From Neptunomonas qingdaonensis (GTDB lineage: Bacteria; Pseudomonadota; Gammaproteobacteria; Pseudomonadales; Balneatricaceae), in the NCBI RefSeq assembly GCF_900113275.1, contig NZ_FOOU01000012.1, forward strand, positions 62,001 through 126,000: DNA of 64,000 bases, given 5' to 3'. Shown here piece after piece: positions 60,559-64,000 of the stretch (position 1 is its first letter; each line of letters opens with the position of its first letter). The position numbers and the translations under genes are program-made. The notes under the pieces were generated by a model, which worked only from the letters and a program-made list of their open reading frames with translations, ran no database searches and was not told the DNA's origin.

Positions 60559-60966
60559 ATGGCTATCGAACGCACATTATCAATTATCAAGCCTGATGCC
60601 GTGGCTAAAAATGTAATTGGTCAAATTGAATCTCGTTTTGAAAATGCGGGTCTTAAAATTGCAGAAATGCAGCTGAAGCAACTGAGCAAAGAAGAAGCAG
60701 AAGGTTTTTATGCTGAACATAAAGAGCGTCCTTTCTTTGCTGACTTGGTTAGCTTCATGATTTCTGGCCCTGTTGTTGTGCAGGTGCTGGAAGGTGAAAA
60801 TGCAATTTTAGCAAATCGTGATCTGATGGGTGCGACTAATCCTAAAGAAGCGGCAGCAGGTACTATTCGTGCTGATTTCGCTGAATCTATCGATGCGAAT
60901 GCTGTACATGGTTCTGACTCCGCTGCTTCTGCAGCACGCGAAATTGCATACTTCTTCGGTAAGTAA
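60559..60966 (+). CDS. ndk: Nucleoside diphosphate kinase
   Basis: 135 residues. The phosphorylated His is H117 ([15 protein letters not shown]) and K11 is in place (IIKPDAV). It equalises NTP and dNTP pools. It lacks the last ~7 residues of the E. coli protein and stops at YFFGK, which does not affect the active site. Confidence 0.98.
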   Translation: MAIERTLSIIKPDAVAKNVIGQIESRFENAGLKIAEMQLKQLSKEEAEGFYAEHKERPFFADLVSFMISGPVVVQVLEGENAILANRDLMGATNPKEAAAGTIRADFAESIDANAVHGSDSAASAAREIAYFFGK

Positions 60967-60977
60967 TGATTGCTAGC

Positions 60978-61003
60978 ATGCAGAGAAGAATTCTTTTCTG
61001 CAT
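60978..61003 (+). terminator. Hairpin after ndk
   Basis: ATGCAGAGAA (60978-60987) pairs with TTTTCTGCAT (60994-61003), including one G-U pair, with loop GAATTC, followed by GTCTTTAATTT. A weak terminator or attenuator before rlmN. Confidence 0.55.
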
Positions 61004-61026
61004 GTCTTTAATTTATAGGTGTGATA

Positions 61027-62142
61027 ATGACTGAATCCATTCCCAAAACTAATCTATTAGGGATGTGTCCTGAAAAGCTGGAAGCTTATTTCGCTGAGCT
61101 GGGTGAAAAACGTTTTCGTGCTACTCAGGTCTTGAAATGGATGCATCAGTTAGGCGCTGAAACTTTTGATGATATGACTAATATCAGTAAATCGTTACGC
61201 CAGAAGCTGAATCAGGTTGCTGAAATTCGTGAACCTGAAGTTGTTATGCAGGATGTATCTAAAGATGGCACACGCAAGTGGGTTATCCGCGTTGAGGGTG
61301 GTTCTTGTGTTGAAAGCGTCTTAATTCCTGAAGGGGATAGGGCAACGCTGTGTATTTCGTCTCAGGTGGGCTGCGCACTCGATTGTAGTTTTTGCTCGAC
61401 AGGTAAGCAGGGATTTAATCGAAACCTGACCGCATCAGAAATTATCGGCCAGGTACGTATAGCTATTAAGTCTTTTGGTCCCATGGACCCTGCTCAGCCC
61501 AGGCGTGTGACTAACGTTGTTTTTATGGGTATGGGTGAGCCGTTGATGAATTTTGATAATGTCGTCAGCGCCATAAAATTAATGATGGAAGATAATGCCT
61601 ACGGTTTGTCTAAACGGCGAGTGACGTTAAGTACGGCCGGTGTTGTTCCGGGAATTGATAAGTTAATAGAAGAGACCGATGTCTCTTTGGCGATCTCTTT
61701 GCATGCGCCGAACGATGAATTAAGAAATCAGTTGGTGCCTATTAATAAGCGTTATCCAATTGAAGAGTTAATTGCTGCTTGTAACCGCTATCTTGAAAGA
61801 CTTAATGATAGAAGGGTTATTACAGTAGAATATACATTGATGTCTGGTATTAACGATCAGCCTGCACAGGCAAGAGAGTTAGGGCGGTTGTTGAAGCGTT
61901 TGCCTTGTAAGTTAAATCTAATACCTTTTAATCCGTTTCCTAATTCAGGATATGAGCGCCCTTCAGAAGACGCTATTCTTGCATTTAAACAAATCATGTT
62001 AAAAGCGGGTATTATGACAACCGTTCGTCGTACCCGGGGTGCTGAAATTGATGCGGCTTGTGGGCAGTTGGTTGGCCAGGTTGAGGATAGAACTCGCCGG
62101 AGTCAAAAATATATACCGATTGTTCAGGAAAGCTCTGTTTAG
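61027..62142 (+). CDS. rlmN: 23S rRNA/tRNA adenine-C2 methyltransferase RlmN
   Basis: 371 residues, radical SAM. The cluster motif CxxxCxxC is CALDCSFC and the second catalytic Cys lies in the C-terminal DAACGQL segment. It methylates A2503 in 23S rRNA and A37 in some tRNAs. ATG 61027 follows TAGGTG; an in-frame GTG at 61021 is possible. Confidence 0.97.
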   Translation: MTESIPKTNLLGMCPEKLEAYFAELGEKRFRATQVLKWMHQLGAETFDDMTNISKSLRQKLNQVAEIREPEVVMQDVSKDGTRKWVIRVEGGSCVESVLIPEGDRATLCISSQVGCALDCSFCSTGKQGFNRNLTASEIIGQVRIAIKSFGPMDPAQPRRVTNVVFMGMGEPLMNFDNVVSAIKLMMEDNAYGLSKRRVTLSTAGVVPGIDKLIEETDVSLAISLHAPNDELRNQLVPINKRYPIEELIAACNRYLERLNDRRVITVEYTLMSGINDQPAQARELGRLLKRLPCKLNLIPFNPFPNSGYERPSEDAILAFKQIMLKAGIMTTVRRTRGAEIDAACGQLVGQVEDRTRRSQKYIPIVQESSV

Positions 62143-62178
62143 CTATTATTCATACCAGTCGTAAAGGAGTTACCGTAC

Positions 62179-62964
62179 GTGAATAAAGCCTATATATTGA
62201 TGGGGTTGTTTTTCGGTGTTTTTTTATCTGGTTGTGCTACGCCACAGTCGGATTCTGTTGCTATAAATAAAAACACGGTTTCTTCTGAGGGGGCGTTGCA
62301 GGCGTACACCACGTTAGGGTTGCAGTACCTTCAAACCGGTGATTCAGTGAATGCGAAATCTGCTGTGCAGAAGGCGTTGGATATTAATCCTACATATGCT
62401 CCTGCATTTAACGCTTTAGGTTTGGTTTTTCAAGTTGAAGGTGAAATTGCTCTGGCAGAACAATATTATAAGAAGGCTATTGCGCAGGAACCCGATTCGG
62501 CGATGTTTCATAATAACTACGGCGCGTTTTTATTCTCAGAAAAACGCTACCAGGAAGCCTGTGTTGAACTGGCGAAAGCGACCGAAGATCCCTTCTATAA
62601 TAGTAGATCTCAGACATTTGAAAATTTAGGACGTTGTTACCAGGAGATAGGGCGTAATGATGTCGCTATTCATGCGTTTGAGAGATCATTGAAAACGGGT
62701 GGAGCCCGGCCCCTGGCGCTTGTGGAGTTATCAGATATTTATCTGTCGACTGGGAATATACTTAAGGCAGAGGAGTATTTTTCACAGTTTACTGAAATGG
62801 TGAATAGTAAAAGAGTTAATCATTCTTCTAAAAGTTTGTGGGTTGGGATTAGGCTGGCAAGAGAGAATCATAAAGTCTCCTTGGCAACTACATATACTTT
62901 ATTGCTAAAGAATATGTATCCTGAATCCGACGAATATATGCAGTATAAGGAGTCAGCTAGGTGA
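62179..62964 (+). CDS. pilW: Type IV pilus biogenesis lipoprotein PilF/PilW
   Basis: 261 residues: lipoprotein signal with lipobox LSGC (GLFFGVFLSGCATPQ) and about six TPR units (TLGLQYLQTGDSVNAKSAV, AFNALGLVFQVEGEIALAEQYY, ENLGRCYQEIGRNDVAIHAF). As an outer-membrane pilotin it helps assemble the PilQ secretin. GTG start at 62179 with AAAGGAG 10 bp before. Overlaps rodZ by 4 bp. Confidence 0.92.
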   Translation: MNKAYILMGLFFGVFLSGCATPQSDSVAINKNTVSSEGALQAYTTLGLQYLQTGDSVNAKSAVQKALDINPTYAPAFNALGLVFQVEGEIALAEQYYKKAIAQEPDSAMFHNNYGAFLFSEKRYQEACVELAKATEDPFYNSRSQTFENLGRCYQEIGRNDVAIHAFERSLKTGGARPLALVELSDIYLSTGNILKAEEYFSQFTEMVNSKRVNHSSKSLWVGIRLARENHKVSLATTYTLLLKNMYPESDEYMQYKESAR

Positions 62965-63896
62965 GTAGCGTTCCAGATGAAAGTATTGTGCAAAACGGCA
63001 TGCAACTGCCTGGTGAACGTTTGCTTATCGCACGGGAAGCTCAAGGCTTGAGCCAGCAATCGATTGCAGAAGAGTTACACCTGCCTGTTCGCTATATTCA
63101 ATGGATAGAGGAGGGTAGTTTTGACAAGCTTCCGAGTTTTGTTTTTGCCAGAGGTTATATCCGCGGATATTCGAAGATAGTTGGCATAGATGGATCCTCA
63201 CTGATTGAGCTTTTTGATCAATTGAGCGGGTTACCTTCTAAAAAAGAACCGATTCGATCGGTCACAAGGATTCAGCAGCAAGTTAAGCTGGGTGATCCGG
63301 TCATGCGTTGGTCAAGTTGGCTTTTTCTGCTTGTTATTGTTTCGGCTATAGGCTGGTGGTGGAAAACACAATATAGTCTTGCGCCAGTTGAAGGGGTGGA
63401 GTCTGCTGTATCCGCTTCAACAGCACAAATGAGTGATGATAAAACCTTAGTGTTACCAAAATTAGAAGACTCATTAGAAGGTTCAGATGTGTCTGAAGAT
63501 GCTAATGCTGAGATGTTAGTTGAACAAAATACTGCCGAAGAGCCTCAATACTTATCTGAAGAAGATGTGACAAATTTACAGAGCACGCTGGATGCTGGGC
63601 CTGATACTGATGTCAGTTTGCCGGTAGCAGAGGATGCGCCGATAGCTGTGTCCGATAAGTTGCAGATAACATTTACAGATGATTGCTGGCTTACGGTGAA
63701 GGATGCAGATGGGAAAACTATATTTAATAACCTGCGTAAGCAGGGGCAGTCATTAAGCCTTTCGGGAAAAGAGCCTTTGCGTGTGCTGATTGGGCGTGTT
63801 TCCGCTATCAATCAGGTGCTTTATAATGGCGTTGTTGTCGATCTTGCACCTCATAATGACAAAAATGTAGCAAAATTTTCGCTTCCTTTGAATTGA
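62961..63896 (+). CDS. rodZ: Cell-shape protein RodZ
   Basis: 311 residues: cytoplasmic Cro-like helix-turn-helix (PGERLLIAREAQGLSQQSIAEELHLPVRYIQWIE), one membrane helix near 112-130 (SSWLFLLVIVSAIGWWW), an acidic linker and a C-terminal periplasmic beta domain (DUF4115 type; TFTDDCWLTVKDADGKTIFN). It links MreB filaments to the wall-synthesis complex. GTG start overlaps the pilW TGA (GTGA). Confidence 0.94.
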   Translation: MSSVPDESIVQNGMQLPGERLLIAREAQGLSQQSIAEELHLPVRYIQWIEEGSFDKLPSFVFARGYIRGYSKIVGIDGSSLIELFDQLSGLPSKKEPIRSVTRIQQQVKLGDPVMRWSSWLFLLVIVSAIGWWWKTQYSLAPVEGVESAVSASTAQMSDDKTLVLPKLEDSLEGSDVSEDANAEMLVEQNTAEEPQYLSEEDVTNLQSTLDAGPDTDVSLPVAEDAPIAVSDKLQITFTDDCWLTVKDADGKTIFNNLRKQGQSLSLSGKEPLRVLIGRVSAINQVLYNGVVVDLAPHNDKNVAKFSLPLN

Positions 63897-63920
63897 CGTT
63901 TTTAAAAGAGAGAACAAAGT

Positions 63921-64000
63921 TTGGCCAAAGTTAAAGCCATCCGGGGAATGAATGATATTCTTCCTCATGAGACGCCTGTCTGGCAATATTTAGAGCGGCA
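63921..64000 (+). CDS. hisS: Histidyl-tRNA synthetase, 5' end only
   Basis: The first 26 codons read AKVKAIRGMNDILPHETPVW after a TTG start, the unmistakable N-terminus of HisRS (KAIRGMNDILP). The rest lies beyond the window. Starts 24 bp after rodZ; GAGAG is upstream. ispG, which usually sits between rodZ and hisS, is absent here. Confidence 0.92.
   Translation, partial: MAKVKAIRGMNDILPHETPVWQYLER

Overview
The window is a stretch of chromosome from a marine-type gammaproteobacterium. The gene orders pepA-holC-valS / lptFG, orn / rsgA-psd, amiC-mutL-miaA-hfq-hflXKC-purA and trmJ-iscRSUA-hscBA-fdx-iscX-ndk-rlmN-pilW-rodZ-hisS are typical of that class. NhaD, HisZ, a complete respiratory nitric-oxide reductase cluster and moderate G+C content make an Oceanospirillales-like host the best guess; this is inferred from gene content, not from a marker gene. 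I saw no rRNA, tRNA, insertion sequence, prophage or CRISPR array.

Layout. 1-5.5 kb is the most accessory-looking part: the tail of a Gly/Met-rich repeat protein, two divergent regulator/target pairs (GlxA-type AraC regulator with an isochorismatase-fold hydrolase; TetR regulator with an AhpD-like protein, separated by a strong palindrome) and a dCache-GGDEF diguanylate cyclase. 5.5-13 kb holds valS-holC-pepA facing lptF-lptG. 13-21 kb is mixed: RDD protein, YeeE/YedE sulfur-compound transporter, Sel1 protein, glyoxalase I, phasin-like protein, flavodoxin, cytochrome c', stand-alone HD hydrolase, cytochrome b561 and NhaD. 21-32 kb has prfB-lysS, an MFS transporter with an unusual repeat tail, ung, and a minus-strand run rsgA-HDOD-rhodanese-psd-ygfZ, with orn divergent. 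33-39 kb is norEF-norCBQD, with an FNR/DNR-type site placed at about -41.5 in front of norC. 39-53 kb holds queG facing nnr-tsaE-amiC-mutL-miaA-hfq-hflX-hflK-hflC-DUF2065-hisZ-purA. 53-64 kb is suhB/trmJ, the isc iron-sulfur operon with a recognisable IscR promoter, ndk, rlmN, pilW, rodZ and the first codons of hisS.

How the genes work together. The nor genes detoxify or respire NO: NorCB is the enzyme, NorQ/NorD assemble it, NorE/NorF are accessory. The isc operon makes the Fe-S clusters used by enzymes such as QueG and RlmN found here. HflK/HflC regulate FtsH; LptF/LptG export LPS; RsgA, Hfq, HflX, TrmJ, RlmN, MiaA, TsaE and PrfB serve ribosomes, RNA and translation.

Most notable observations: the suhB orthologue has lost several catalytic residues of inositol monophosphatase; prfB lacks the usual programmed frameshift; the MFS protein carries a C-terminal array of 15-residue proline-phased helical repeats; norC has a textbook class II FNR-family promoter; ispG is missing from between rodZ and hisS. 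I did not find a clearly new multi-gene system; most of the window is conserved housekeeping DNA.
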